DNA of 64,000 nucleotides from Bacillota bacterium (lineage in GTDB: Bacteria > Bacillota > Limnochordia > Darwinibacteriales > DTU012). The translations under genes and the position numbers were made by a program. Shown here piece after piece: positions 27,023 through 36,518 of the stretch (positions are counted from its first letter, which is position 1; every line of letters begins with the position of its first letter). The stretch covers positions 31,389-95,388 of the forward strand of contig DURM01000009.1 of NCBI GenBank assembly GCA_012837335.1. Reading direction: 5' to 3'. The notes beneath the pieces were generated by a model. It ran no database searches. It was given only the letters and a program-made list of their open reading frames with translations, and was not told the DNA's origin.

Positions 27023-28006
27023 CTAGATTGTCCACTCATTATGAATGATCCCGACTAATTTCCAGCCGTCAACATGATGTTCAAAGACTAGGCGCAGACT
27101 TTTCCAATCCATGCCGGCATAATCCGGGTTGAAACCAGAGAAATAATACTCGACAATAATCGGGTTTTCATAAACTTCAAACTGGTTTTGCAGCATATTA
27201 CCAAAACTGAGAACCTCGTTGTAACCAATCTGCTCCGCATTGACGAAGTCATGGGAATAAATAAAGCGACGATAGTATTCGTTGGGAGTCATGAGAATAT
27301 CCCAGCCGGTACCATCAAAATAACCCCAGTGATATATTGTATCATCGGTGAAGAAGTTCTTAATCGCTTCTTGGTTAAAAACTAAATCCTGTTCTACTGA
27401 AACATAGGTGTAAGGTGTAAATCTTACACCTTTCTCTGGGTGTACTAACGCAGCAAGTTTCTCAGCATCCTGGTCGCGTATTGCGCGGATTGCTTGATCT
27501 GCGGTCTCTTTGATAATGCTTTCAGCAAGATCTAGATCCAGTACAGCGATAAGCTGATCAGTTGGGACTGTTGCATCCCCATGGGCAAATCCAGTTAATA
27601 CCTGAATTTCAATCTTATAATTTCCGGATGTCAACTTCTCCCCATTTTTGTCGGTCAAATCCCAATTCTCCTGCCATCTTAACGCTTCACCTGGTTTGAT
27701 TTCCCGATAAACCAAAGCCATGGTAAACATCTTACCATCGGAATATCTGTAGACCTCCTCGCCTTTATCATTGGTAACGATGATTTCGTACTGCTGACCT
27801 GAGCCGAACTGCAGAAGCTGGGAGTTACTGTGCTGATTAATCAACTCAAATTCGATCAGCATCTGGTCATCGTTGATTGTAAAACTAGCATTAGTTACAA
27901 AACTGCCTGTTTCTTTGCTGAACAAATGGGGAGAGGATGCGGCTAACATTACTACGACTAACAGTAATCCTATTCCAAAAATCCTGCTGGACAAAGAGTT
28001 TTTCAT
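27023..28006 (-). CDS. Secreted protein with BsuPI-like domain
   Basis: About 327 residues from ATG 28006 (AAAGGTG upstream). A signal peptide or N-terminal anchor covers residues 1-~28. Residues ~35-135 match the BsuPI intracellular-proteinase-inhibitor fold (FELINQHSNSQLLQFGSGQQYE, WDLTDKNGEKLTSGNY). The rest (AIRDQDAEKLAALVHPEKG, ending WKLVGIIHNEWTI) is an NTF2-like extracellular domain common in Bacillota. Despite the name, BsuPI domains are often structural, so protease inhibition should not be assumed. Confidence 0.75.
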   Translation of the reverse strand: MKNSLSSRIFGIGLLLVVVMLAASSPHLFSKETGSFVTNASFTINDDQMLIEFELINQHSNSQLLQFGSGQQYEIIVTNDKGEEVYRYSDGKMFTMALVYREIKPGEALRWQENWDLTDKNGEKLTSGNYKIEIQVLTGFAHGDATVPTDQLIAVLDLDLAESIIKETADQAIRAIRDQDAEKLAALVHPEKGVRFTPYTYVSVEQDLVFNQEAIKNFFTDDTIYHWGYFDGTGWDILMTPNEYYRRFIYSHDFVNAEQIGYNEVLSFGNMLQNQFEVYENPIIVEYYFSGFNPDYAGMDWKSLRLVFEHHVDGWKLVGIIHNEWTI

Positions 28007-28198
28007 TCTAATCACCTTTCTATCTATTTAAAACTTCTTGAGGTCATTCTACTAATACTATCCACCGATTCATAAAAAAGTTGATTACCATGAGTACTTT
28101 TTTTGGGGCCGCATTTGATTCAGATAAAATTCTAAATACAGAGGATATTGAATATTGATGATGAATATACAACCAAAACGTTAACAGGAGGATGTCAG

Positions 28199-28408
28199 AT
28201 GATGCATTTTAACTTTGGGCTCGGAGTTGGTTTCAACATTATCTGGACTGCACTGATATTGTTGATTGAAACCGCGCTGTTAAAGTATCTGTGGGGTCAG
28301 CTTATGCCTTACCTTTTTCCGCGAGTGGTCAGCGAAGGATATGTGAGAAGAGAATTGTCTTGGGCGGCCGCTTTTGGTTTGATCCTGCTGTTTGGATTCA
28401 TTTTATAG
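28199..28408 (+). CDS. Small two-helix membrane protein
   Basis: 69 residues from ATG 28199 behind CAGGAGG. Two transmembrane stretches (GFNIIWTALILLIETALL and WAAAFGLILLFGFIL) flank a short charged loop with SEGYVRREL. Family unknown. Lone gene with a weak terminator after it. Confidence 0.6.
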   Translation: MMHFNFGLGVGFNIIWTALILLIETALLKYLWGQLMPYLFPRVVSEGYVRRELSWAAAFGLILLFGFIL

Positions 28409-28464
28409 TCGAGAAAAGCAGGAAGATCAGCAGAGATGTATAAGAGTGACATAGAAGCTGAATC

Positions 28465-28502
28465 CAGTCTACCATAATTATTAGCATGAGGCAGACTGTT
28501 TT
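28465..28502 (+). terminator. Weak terminator
   Basis: CAGTCTACC (28465-28473) pairs with GGCAGACTG (28490-28498) with one mismatch and a 16-base loop, then TTTT. Confidence 0.4.
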
Positions 28503-28534
28503 GTAATTGGAAATGCAGCAGATAGGCAGGTTTG

Positions 28535-28798
28535 ATGAAGTTGTACAGTGTTTATATTCTCGAGTGCGAAAATGACAAGCTGTATACCGGCATAACTACC
28601 GATGTAGAGCGCCGGTTTAGGGAACACCTATCGGGCAGAGGGGCTAAGTTTACGCGAATGCACCGGCCGATTCAGATTGTGTACTGTCAAGAATTTGAGG
28701 ACAGAAGTTCAGCGTTAAAAGCTGAGGCAGAAATCAAGAAACTGAATAAAGCTGCAAAGCTGAAGCTGATTCAGGAGCACGCAGTGGATGGTCCGTAA
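28535..28798 (+). CDS. GIY-YIG nuclease-domain protein (UPF0213 type)
   Basis: An 87-residue single GIY-YIG domain: YSVYILEC, LYTGITTDVERRFREH and KAEAEIKKLNK are all in their usual places. It corresponds to the UPF0213/YhbQ group, thought to act on nucleic acids, with no partner domain. ATG 28535 preferred over TTG 28532. Confidence 0.88.
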   Translation: MKLYSVYILECENDKLYTGITTDVERRFREHLSGRGAKFTRMHRPIQIVYCQEFEDRSSALKAEAEIKKLNKAAKLKLIQEHAVDGP

Positions 28799-28877
28799 AT
28801 GCACAGCGAAAAGCGGGGAATACTATATCTGATCTAGGTTGGGTTGGTCAAAAAGAATTTTCATGGAGGAGTCCACT

Positions 28878-29657
28878 ATGACGAAAATAGATTTTTATCA
28901 CTGGGGCTGCCAGTGTCCCTGGATTTCTGCTACGAAGGAACTCCTCGCAGAACTAAAGGAAACTACTTTTCAGGTTCAAACTTTTGACATTGCCGAAGAT
29001 CATGAGCTGGCTGAGAAGATGAACATGTTTGCCCCTTTTCTGCTTGTATTCAATGAGCAGCATCGGTGGAATGGCCCAATCACAAAGAGCCAGATTAGGG
29101 AACTCGCCCGCGGCAAATATCCGCGTAAGCAGCCATATGAGGTGAATGTGAGCAGAGTTGTTGTGACTGGTGAATTGAGGGAATTAACGGAAGATACTGT
29201 GGATGATACGCTTAAAGTATGTGGTTTTTCCTCCAGACATGGGCAAGACTGTCAGGCTAAAGGACGATGGATAAAGGTGATTCGAGAGAAGTATACTCTG
29301 CCTCACTTAGGACTGCTGCATTATGCGGAAGGCAAGTGTGTCGGCGGAGCTGAATTCGTTCCCTCCCTTGAGGTTCCTTATCCAATACCGAAAAATGAAA
29401 AGACAGCCTTTTTGACTTGCTCGTTTCCTTCCTGTGAACTATTCGACTACCGCAGTTTCCCGCTTGCACGCTTAGAAGAGCAGTTAAGACGACTTGGCTT
29501 TCATGAGCTGATTGCGGTTGCGTCAGAAAGGGTCGTTTTCCCTAACGGGCCATTACAATGGTTTTTGGAACGCAAGTATCAAGACTTGGGCAGTGTTTAC
29601 TACGAGGAGAATGATTTTGCCAGAATGCATTTAGTCAGTAAGAAACTTGTCGACTGA
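28878..29657 (+). CDS. Thioredoxin-fold plus acetyltransferase-like protein (YoaP-like)
   Basis: About 259 residues from ATG 28878 (TGGAGGA upstream). The N-terminus DFYHWGCQCPWISATKEL looks like a thioredoxin-fold strand and helix with a Cys-x-Cys-Pro-Trp active-site-like motif. The C-terminal half, GLLHYAEGKCVGGAEFVPS to YQDLGSVYYEENDF, resembles YoaP-like acetyltransferase proteins but lacks a clear acetyl-CoA loop. The stop is 16 bases before the next GNAT gene, so they probably share a message. Confidence 0.55.
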   Translation: MTKIDFYHWGCQCPWISATKELLAELKETTFQVQTFDIAEDHELAEKMNMFAPFLLVFNEQHRWNGPITKSQIRELARGKYPRKQPYEVNVSRVVVTGELRELTEDTVDDTLKVCGFSSRHGQDCQAKGRWIKVIREKYTLPHLGLLHYAEGKCVGGAEFVPSLEVPYPIPKNEKTAFLTCSFPSCELFDYRSFPLARLEEQLRRLGFHELIAVASERVVFPNGPLQWFLERKYQDLGSVYYEENDFARMHLVSKKLVD

Positions 29658-29673
29658 GGAGAGGGGATTAGGC

Positions 29674-30153
29674 ATGCCGATAGTTAGAAAAGCTGAGCTC
29701 AAGGATTATGAGCAGGTGCTGCGTTTAAAACGCCAAGTTCATGCGCTGCATGCCAATGCCTGTCCCGACTTTTACAAAAACAGCGATCTGCCGCTGACTA
29801 AGCGGCAGTATGAGATGGACCTCCACAACGACATGGTGGAGGTTTATGTCTTATCAAGGGACAGAGATGTGTTGGGTTATGCTGTAGCCTCTACCAGAAT
29901 CGTAATCGATCATCCCTTGGTTGTTACCCAGAAAATCATGTATATCGAAGACTTCTGCATCGACCAACAGCATCAGAGCCGCGGGCTGGGCACCCTGTTC
30001 TTCCGTGGAATCGAGGAACAGGCCAGGGAAGACGGATATACTTCGATTGAACTTGATGTATGGGAGTTCAATCAAGCTGCCCAGATGTTTTACAAGAAAA
30101 TGGGGATGGAATGCTGCCGGCTTCGTCTCCGCAAACAACTAAAAAATCCATGA
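29674..30153 (+). CDS. GNAT family N-acetyltransferase
   Basis: 159 residues from ATG 29674, with GAGAGGGG upstream. Standard GNAT features: N-terminal VRKAELKDYEQVLRLK, beta strand MYIEDFCIDQQHQSRGLGTLFF with the acetyl-CoA loop, and C-terminal ELDVWEFNQAAQMFYKKMGM. It is complete and of usual length. The acceptor is unknown; this branch is close to RimI-like and phosphinothricin-type enzymes. Confidence 0.88.
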   Translation: MPIVRKAELKDYEQVLRLKRQVHALHANACPDFYKNSDLPLTKRQYEMDLHNDMVEVYVLSRDRDVLGYAVASTRIVIDHPLVVTQKIMYIEDFCIDQQHQSRGLGTLFFRGIEEQAREDGYTSIELDVWEFNQAAQMFYKKMGMECCRLRLRKQLKNP

Positions 30154-30176
30154 TCTTTACTAAAAATTAATTCGAT

Positions 30177-30205
30177 TTGACAAAACAATTTATTAATGAT
30201 ATCAT
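30177..30205 (+). promoter_or_regulatory. Sigma-A promoter before the solute-binding protein
   Basis: TTGACA (30177-30182) and TATCAT (30200-30205) are 17 bases apart, just after the GNAT gene ends. The leader to the start codon is about 115 bases. Confidence 0.65.
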
Positions 30206-30328
30206 AAATAACAAAGGTAAAATTTACATAAACTAAAGATGAACCACCTGATGCGGCATCTTTTTTTGCTTATTTATCGAAAGATTCGAAACCTAACTGA
30301 GAAAAAAGTAAAGGAGGAAGTTAGAGAA

Positions 30329-31792
30329 ATGATTGAATCGGGTGTAAAACTGAGAAAGGGTATGTGCTTTTTCTTGGCGGCATTTTTGATGCTTTCTTCC
30401 CTAGTTGCCATTACTAGTTTCGCACATGCCGAGGCTGGCTGGATTGCGGAAGGCGATCAGGGGTATGGTGAACCAAGAAGAGTATATTCAGAAGATGGAG
30501 CTGTCTTGCTTGAGCTTGAACCCGATGAGTTGTTTATTTTTACTACTAACCAAAAGATCTATGAGAAGTCGACTGCGGCACGGGAAAGACTTATCGGTCA
30601 GTATATCCGCGAAAAGTTCCCCGGCTTAAAATTCAGACTGGTTCACTGGGACGATATGGGTATTCGGGAGAGTAATTTCGAAATATCCGGCGTTTACCCA
30701 GACCTTGTGCTGGAACTTGTGGACCGCAATACAACAAGAATTATTAAAACCTATGGTATGGACTATGATCTGACACCTTTAATCGAGAAGTACGGCTTTG
30801 ATTTAGATCGCATCGATGAAGCCAGTATGGCAATTGTTCTCGATCGATCCACAGGCGGTGTCCTGTCTATTCCATTTGAGATTAATGATTATATCCTCTT
30901 TTACAATAAAACGATCTTTGATAAAAAGAATGAGCCCTATCCGTATCCGGGTATGACTTATGATGAAGCCTATCAAAAAGCCAGAAAGCTGACATTCGGT
31001 GAAGACTTGACAATGTACAAGGGATATTTACAGCATCCCGACCAGTACTTGAAGCTGAATCAGCTGGGCTTAATACCATTTAGCCTGACTGAACCGAATA
31101 AAGTTGTACTTGATACACCGGAGTGGATCGACATTGTTGATAATCTGGTCAGATTCTATGATATCCGCGGCAATATTTGGACAACAACCGATGACTTCTT
31201 TACCCGCGGTAATGTTGCCATGTGCGTGGATCACATTGAGCGGCTGCTTCAAGCTGCTTTGGTAGAAGAATATATGCCCGCTAACGAAGTTTCGATTTGG
31301 AAGAGCAGATTTGCCGAGAACGGCCTGGTTAAGGGCACCTGGGATATCGCACCGATTCCGGTGTTGAAGGAAGGCGACACCACTGTCTACAGACCTAACA
31401 TGCTGGGCTGGTTTATCCCACGGCAATCTGAGCTCAAAGAGACTGCATTCCAGGTAATCATGCATATGCTGTCTGATGAAGTGCAGATGGGCAGAGCTAT
31501 GGATGGAGTCAAGGGTACAGTTAACACTCCAGAAATTGCCGCTGCCTACGGTGCCAATATTCCGCAGCTGCAGGGTTTGAACCTCGCAGCAGTATACTGG
31601 GGTGAAAACGCAGTTCAGCCAGTTCGTGATCCGGAAGTTGCTGGTGAAGGATACTGGGACATCGCTCTGTGGATGGTATACAGACAGTATATCCTGAAAG
31701 ATGGATACTTGTCTGATATGGCACTGAGACGCGTAGAAATGGAACAGAATCAATGGATCCAGGATCAGATCCGTCAAGGTAAAAAGTGGTAG
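30329..31792 (+). CDS. Extracellular solute-binding protein, ABC importer family 1
   Basis: 487 residues from ATG 30329 (AAAGGAGG 11 bases upstream). Signal sequence at residues ~10-35 (FFLAAFLMLSSLVAITSFAHA). The fold is a family-1 solute-binding protein: SIPFEINDYILFYNKTIFDK, GNVAMCVDH and MLGWFIPRQSE are typical. There is no lipobox Cys near the signal peptide end, unlike most Gram-positive SBPs, so it may be anchored by its uncleaved signal or be released. No permease or ATPase gene is next to it. The ligand is unknown, probably an oligosaccharide. Confidence 0.83.
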   Translation: MIESGVKLRKGMCFFLAAFLMLSSLVAITSFAHAEAGWIAEGDQGYGEPRRVYSEDGAVLLELEPDELFIFTTNQKIYEKSTAARERLIGQYIREKFPGLKFRLVHWDDMGIRESNFEISGVYPDLVLELVDRNTTRIIKTYGMDYDLTPLIEKYGFDLDRIDEASMAIVLDRSTGGVLSIPFEINDYILFYNKTIFDKKNEPYPYPGMTYDEAYQKARKLTFGEDLTMYKGYLQHPDQYLKLNQLGLIPFSLTEPNKVVLDTPEWIDIVDNLVRFYDIRGNIWTTTDDFFTRGNVAMCVDHIERLLQAALVEEYMPANEVSIWKSRFAENGLVKGTWDIAPIPVLKEGDTTVYRPNMLGWFIPRQSELKETAFQVIMHMLSDEVQMGRAMDGVKGTVNTPEIAAAYGANIPQLQGLNLAAVYWGENAVQPVRDPEVAGEGYWDIALWMVYRQYILKDGYLSDMALRRVEMEQNQWIQDQIRQGKKW

Positions 31793-31813
31793 CAAGCAAA
31801 TTAAACAAGACGA

Positions 31814-31840
31814 AAGCGGCTCCGAACAGCGGAGCCGCTT
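31814..31840. terminator. Terminator between convergent genes
   Basis: The perfect 11-bp stem AAGCGGCTCCG (31814-31824 with 31830-31840) has a 5-base loop. A-tracts and T-tracts on both sides let it work in both directions. Confidence 0.8.
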
Positions 31841-31849
31841 ATTAGTTTA

Positions 31850-33226
31850 CTAAACTTTCATTTTACGCCATTTGCCCCGGCGGTAGAAAACATAGGTAAC
31901 AACTGCTCCTAAGGTCCATGAGATCAACAGTGAAAAGAAAATTGACTCGGGCCTTCCGGTCGGATACAGCTCGCTTCTGGTTAAGTATGCGATTCCGTAG
32001 GCCGTTGGAACACGGAGTACAACGGTAGTAAAGAGAGAAATCCACATCGGTGTCATCGTATCGCCAGCACCGCGCATAACTCCGGCTAAGCTCTGCGTTA
32101 CCGCCATTGCAACATAGCCTAAGGCGAGAATTCTCATCATGCGCATACTTAGACCAACCAGCTCGGCAGTGTCGGTAAAGATGTTGACTAAATATCTCCC
32201 TAAAAGCAGGATAATTATAGTAATAACAGCTGATACGGCTACTGCAATTTTTGTGCCCGTTAATGCCCCTTCTTCAACCCGGTCTAACTTTTGAGCTCCA
32301 ATATTCTGTCCTGTAAAGGTTGTCATGGCTGCTCCAAAAGAGAAGTTCGGCATCATTGCAAACCCGTCGACTCGCATTACGATTACGTTACAAGCAATCA
32401 CCATTTCCCCAAAGGAGTTTGTTAGTGACTGAACTACAATCATGGCCAGTGAAAAAATGGCCTGAGTTAATCCTGAAGGCAGTCCAAGCTTAATCAGTCT
32501 TACAGCGAGGTCTTTATCCGGCTTTAATACTGCCCAGTTCAGATCAAAGCTATCCTTCATTTTCATCAGCTTCCACAGACATAAAATTCCGGAGATTCCC
32601 TGAGCGATTACAGTAGCAAGGGCAACACCGGGTACTCCCAGTCCAAAACTTGCAACAAACCAAATGTCGAGCACAACATTAAGGACTGTCGATATAAACA
32701 GAAACAAGAGAGCAGAGGCAGAATCTCCAAGTCCCCTTAAGATTCCTGCCAGCATGTTGTAATACATGAAACCCGCGATTCCCAGAAAAAAGACATATAA
32801 GTAATCCGCGCACCATTCAATGATTGACGGTGGAGTCTTTAACAGTCTCAGCAGCGGACCACTCACCAACGGACCAACGATCATGATTATTAACGAGGCT
32901 ATCGCGGTTAATGTTATGCAGGTTCCGATTGTCCTGGAAAGCTGCTCGCGGTTTTTTGCGCCAAAATACTGGGATACTAAAATTCCCGCTCCTACCGAAA
33001 TTCCAACGAAAAGCACCAGGAGCAGGTTGAGAATAGGTGCAGCACTTCCTACTGCCGCCAGCGCATTATCCCCGATATAGCGGCCAACGATGATTGAGTC
33101 TGCAGTGTTGTAGAACTGCTGGACTACATTGCCGATCAGCATGGGGATGGTAAACTCGACAATTCTCTTCCAGGGAGTACCTTGTGTTAAATCTTTTGGT
33201 GCAAACAGTGACTTGACGGCTTCCAT
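31850..33226 (-). CDS. MATE family efflux transporter
   Basis: A 458-residue MATE transporter from ATG 33226 (AGGAGGAA upstream), with about 12 hydrophobic segments. N-terminal IVEFTIPMLIGNVVQQFYNTADSI and the mid-protein repeat LGLPSGLTQAIFS show the two homologous six-helix halves. These proteins export drugs or metabolites using Na+ or H+ gradients. Substrate not predictable. It is transcribed from a good promoter at 33261-33289. Confidence 0.9.
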   Translation of the reverse strand: MEAVKSLFAPKDLTQGTPWKRIVEFTIPMLIGNVVQQFYNTADSIIVGRYIGDNALAAVGSAAPILNLLLVLFVGISVGAGILVSQYFGAKNREQLSRTIGTCITLTAIASLIIMIVGPLVSGPLLRLLKTPPSIIEWCADYLYVFFLGIAGFMYYNMLAGILRGLGDSASALLFLFISTVLNVVLDIWFVASFGLGVPGVALATVIAQGISGILCLWKLMKMKDSFDLNWAVLKPDKDLAVRLIKLGLPSGLTQAIFSLAMIVVQSLTNSFGEMVIACNVIVMRVDGFAMMPNFSFGAAMTTFTGQNIGAQKLDRVEEGALTGTKIAVAVSAVITIIILLLGRYLVNIFTDTAELVGLSMRMMRILALGYVAMAVTQSLAGVMRGAGDTMTPMWISLFTTVVLRVPTAYGIAYLTRSELYPTGRPESIFFSLLISWTLGAVVTYVFYRRGKWRKMKV

Positions 33227-33260
33227 ATTATTCCTCCTGGTAATATACAGTACAATAATA

Positions 33261-33289
33261 ATGCTAATCATGTTTAACAAGGATGTCAA
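33261..33289 (-). promoter_or_regulatory. Promoter of the MATE gene
   Basis: On the minus strand TTGACA (33284-33289) and TAGCAT (33261-33266) are 17 bases apart, ~35 bases before the start codon. Confidence 0.6.
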
Positions 33290-33405
33290 TAAAAACATAC
33301 TGGACTGACACGTATTTTAAAAAGGAGTTCAAAACTTCATTGGCGAAAACTCATAGAATTAAACACTTGAATGTAAATTGCAGTTGGGAAATGGAGGAGA
33401 GAGAT

Positions 33406-34713
33406 ATGTCTGCAGTACGTGTTTTAATTATGGGCGCAGCCGGACGGGATTTTCACAATTTTAATGTCTATTTTAGGAATAATCCCCATTACCAGGTAGT
33501 AGGTTTTACCGCTGCCCAGATTCCGAATATTGAAGGACGGGTCTATCCAGCCAGCCTTGCAGGTCCGGGTTATCCTGATGGAATTCCGATTTACCCGGAA
33601 GCGGACTTGGTGGAACTGATTAAGAGGGAAAAAGTAGAACAGGTGGTTTTTGCCTACAGTGACATTTCCCATGAGGAACTGATGCACAAGGCATCAATCG
33701 CATTAGCTGCCGGAGCTGATTTCCGTCTGCTTGGACCGGAGCATACGATACTGAAAAGCCGCTGCCCGGTGATCTCTATCTGCGCAGCTCGCACTGGAGC
33801 AGGTAAAAGCCAAACAACTCGGTATATCGCCGAATACTTAACCAAGCAGAACAAGAGAGTAGTTGTGATTCGGCACCCCATGCCTTACGGCAATCTCGAG
33901 GAGCAGCGGGTGCAGCGATTTGCTGCTATGGAAGATATGGATAAGCATAAGTGTACAATTGAAGAGCGGGAAGAATATGAACCCCATATTCAACGGGGCA
34001 ATGTGCTGTATGCTGGGGTAGACTACCAGGACATTCTCACGGAAGCAGAAAAAGAAGCGGATGTTATTATCTGGGATGGCGGCAACAATGATATTCCTTT
34101 CTATCGACCTGATTTAGCAGTCACAGTTGTCGACCCGCACCGTCCTGGTCATGAACTGATGTATTATCCGGGTGAGGTAAACCTGCGGATGGCTGATGTT
34201 GTGATCATCAACAAGGTTGATACTGCCAGAGCTGAGGATATTGAAACTGTGAGAAACAATATTAAAGCAGCCAATCCTAAGGCAGAGATTATCGAGTGCC
34301 GTTCGCCAATTACAGCGACTGATCCGGAAATGCTTAAAGGCAAGAGAGTACTGGTTGTTGAGGACGGGCCAACGCTTACCCATGGTGAGATGAAGTATGG
34401 AGCCGGCCATATTGCAGCTCAAAATGCCGGTGCAGTAATTGTAGATCCGAGAGAGCAGGCGGTCAGCTCGATTGCGGAGACTTATCAGAAGTACCCCCAT
34501 ATGGGACCGATTCTGCCGGCTATGGGCTATGGTGAACAGCAGATCAAAGATTTGGAGGCAACAATTGAGCGCTGTGACGTGGATGCAGTTGTAATCGGAA
34601 CACCCATTGATCTGCAGCGGATTATCAATATTTCAAAACCAACAGTGCGGGTGACATACGATTTGGCGGATGACAGCGGAAGGCTGCTTGAACTGCTTAA
34701 ACGATTTTGCTAG
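33406..34713 (+). CDS. Cyclic 2,3-diphosphoglycerate synthetase-like GTPase
   Basis: 435 residues from ATG 33406 behind GGAGG. It matches the COG2403 predicted-GTPase family, related to cyclic 2,3-diphosphoglycerate synthetase. N-terminal VRVLIMGAAGRDFHNFN is diagnostic; ARTGAGKSQTTRY is the P-loop (about residues 129-141); DVIIWDGGNND and VVIINKVD are further nucleotide-binding motifs. In bacteria the family's real product is unclear. A terminator follows, then hyuA-like and HDAC-like genes. Confidence 0.83.
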   Translation: MSAVRVLIMGAAGRDFHNFNVYFRNNPHYQVVGFTAAQIPNIEGRVYPASLAGPGYPDGIPIYPEADLVELIKREKVEQVVFAYSDISHEELMHKASIALAAGADFRLLGPEHTILKSRCPVISICAARTGAGKSQTTRYIAEYLTKQNKRVVVIRHPMPYGNLEEQRVQRFAAMEDMDKHKCTIEEREEYEPHIQRGNVLYAGVDYQDILTEAEKEADVIIWDGGNNDIPFYRPDLAVTVVDPHRPGHELMYYPGEVNLRMADVVIINKVDTARAEDIETVRNNIKAANPKAEIIECRSPITATDPEMLKGKRVLVVEDGPTLTHGEMKYGAGHIAAQNAGAVIVDPREQAVSSIAETYQKYPHMGPILPAMGYGEQQIKDLEATIERCDVDAVVIGTPIDLQRIINISKPTVRVTYDLADDSGRLLELLKRFC

Positions 34714-34725
34714 TTAGATTTTGGG

Positions 34726-34751
34726 GGCGGAGATAACTCCGCCTTTCTTGT
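34726..34751 (+). terminator. Terminator after the GTPase gene
   Basis: GGCGGAG (34726-34732) pairs with CTCCGCC (34737-34743) around ATAA, then TTTCTTGTTT. Confidence 0.75.
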
Positions 34752-34836
34752 TTATGAGCTCCCATGAGCCTGCAGGATTTTTAAAGCCCGGTTAAGAAGG
34801 CATAATATGATATGGTAAAAAAGGTGGTGTACGAAC

Positions 34837-36513
34837 TTGTGCGTAATCGGTATCGATGTTGGTGGGACTAACACTGATGCTGCCCTGATCAGCGAAGATA
34901 ACCGGGTGCATGCATTAGTAAAAACTGCTACCGACCACGATAATATTCTAGGGAGCACTAAAACTGCACTGGAGCAGATTCTAACATATAATCAGGGAAA
35001 TCAGCCGGTGCAGCTCCATTTATCAACTACTTTATCGACCAATGCGATTGTTGAAGGCAGGGGAGAATCAGCGGCTGTACTGGCGCTTCCCGGTCCTGGC
35101 ATAAATCTTGGAGACTTTGGGTTTGACTTTCCCATTTTTACTATCCAGGGTTATATTGATCATCGCGGCCGCCAGGTTGCGGATATCGATCGGGAAGAAG
35201 TACTCAGGATTGCTGATCAAGCAGCTGATAATGGGGCTAAATCACTTGCTGTCGTAGGCAAGTTCAGCCACCGCAACAACAGCCTAGAAATCAAGGTCAA
35301 GGAGATCATTGAATCAGAAGGTCTGCGTTTCAATCAGATTACACTTGGGCATCAGCTGTCCGGCCGCTTGAATTTTCCCCGCAGAATTATGTCTGCCTAT
35401 CTCAATGCTAGCGTTGCGGCTCTACAGATCGGTTTTGTGGAAGTGATCGAGGAGCTGATGAGGGTCAACCCGATCATTGCTGATGTAAGGATTCTCAAGG
35501 CTGATGGCGGTACCATGAGCCTGGCTGAATCCTGCCGGCGGCCGATTGAAACAATCCTCTCGGGACCGGCTGCGAGCATTATGGCTGCCCAAGCATTATC
35601 TAGCTATACAGATGAAAATATTGTGGTTATTGATATTGGCGGAACAACTACCGATATTGCCGTTATTGTAGGTGGAGAACCTCTGTACCAGCGCAGCGGA
35701 GCTGAAATCGGGGGTTATCAAACGCTAGTGCCGGCACTGTTAACGTATTCAATTGGATTAGGAGGCGACAGTGAGGTTCATATTCAAGGCAGAACGATTC
35801 GGCTTGGACCCCGGAGAGCAGGGAGAGCGGTATGCTTAGGGGGATCACAATTGACTCCAACTGATGCAGCAGCTGCACTTGAGCTTGCTGATATCGGTGA
35901 CCGGCAGAAAGCGGTACAGGTTTTAGAGAAGGCAGCTGAGGGCAAGTTTTCATCGTGGAAAATCTTGGCGGAGGCAATTCTGGAGGCTTTTGCAGAACAG
36001 CTCAGCCAAGCAGTTAACGATATCTACAGCAGTCTGGAAAATGTGCCGGTCTATACAGTGTCAGAGATCTTAGCGCCGCCGGACATTCGTCCTAGAGCTG
36101 TAGTTGGATTGGGAGCTCCAGCTGAGGTTTTTATTCCATTGGGAGCCCAAAAGCTTGGTCTGCCCTGGGAGATTTTGCCTCATCACGCCGGGGCAAATGG
36201 AATTGGTGCAGCAGCTGCGCGTCCCACCATTGCTGTTACCCTCCACGCTGATACGGAGCAGGAAGTGATGATTATTCCTGAGTTGGGTTATCAGGAGCGG
36301 ATTCGGAGAAATATTCTATTTGATCTGAAAAAGGCGCGGCGAACTGCTGTTGAGCAGACTGCCCTTTATGCGCAGCAGCTTGGTCTAAAGGATTATGGAG
36401 ACATTCACATCGTAGAGGAAGAAGCGTTTAATGTTGTGCGGGGATTTCATACTGTAGGAAAAATTTTTAACATTCGGGCTCAAATTCGTCCCGGTGTGGA
36501 GCGGCTGAGGTGA
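34837..36513 (+). CDS. Hydantoinase/oxoprolinase family protein (HyuA-type)
   Basis: 558 residues from TTG 34837 (AAAAGGTGGTG eight bases upstream). The ATP-grasping motifs of the actin-like fold are present: GIDVGGTNTDAAL at residues 5-17 and VIDIGGTTTDIAVI near 265-280. The LHLSTTLSTNAIVEG and LSGPAASIMAA stretches are typical of HyuA N-terminal and main domains. It is shorter than classical N-methylhydantoinases (~680), so it belongs to the compact subgroup; substrate unknown. No HyuB partner is present. It overlaps or abuts the HDAC-like gene, so the two are co-translated. Confidence 0.85.
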   Translation: MCVIGIDVGGTNTDAALISEDNRVHALVKTATDHDNILGSTKTALEQILTYNQGNQPVQLHLSTTLSTNAIVEGRGESAAVLALPGPGINLGDFGFDFPIFTIQGYIDHRGRQVADIDREEVLRIADQAADNGAKSLAVVGKFSHRNNSLEIKVKEIIESEGLRFNQITLGHQLSGRLNFPRRIMSAYLNASVAALQIGFVEVIEELMRVNPIIADVRILKADGGTMSLAESCRRPIETILSGPAASIMAAQALSSYTDENIVVIDIGGTTTDIAVIVGGEPLYQRSGAEIGGYQTLVPALLTYSIGLGGDSEVHIQGRTIRLGPRRAGRAVCLGGSQLTPTDAAAALELADIGDRQKAVQVLEKAAEGKFSSWKILAEAILEAFAEQLSQAVNDIYSSLENVPVYTVSEILAPPDIRPRAVVGLGAPAEVFIPLGAQKLGLPWEILPHHAGANGIGAAAARPTIAVTLHADTEQEVMIIPELGYQERIRRNILFDLKKARRTAVEQTALYAQQLGLKDYGDIHIVEEEAFNVVRGFHTVGKIFNIRAQIRPGVERLR

Positions 36514-36518
36514 GTAAA

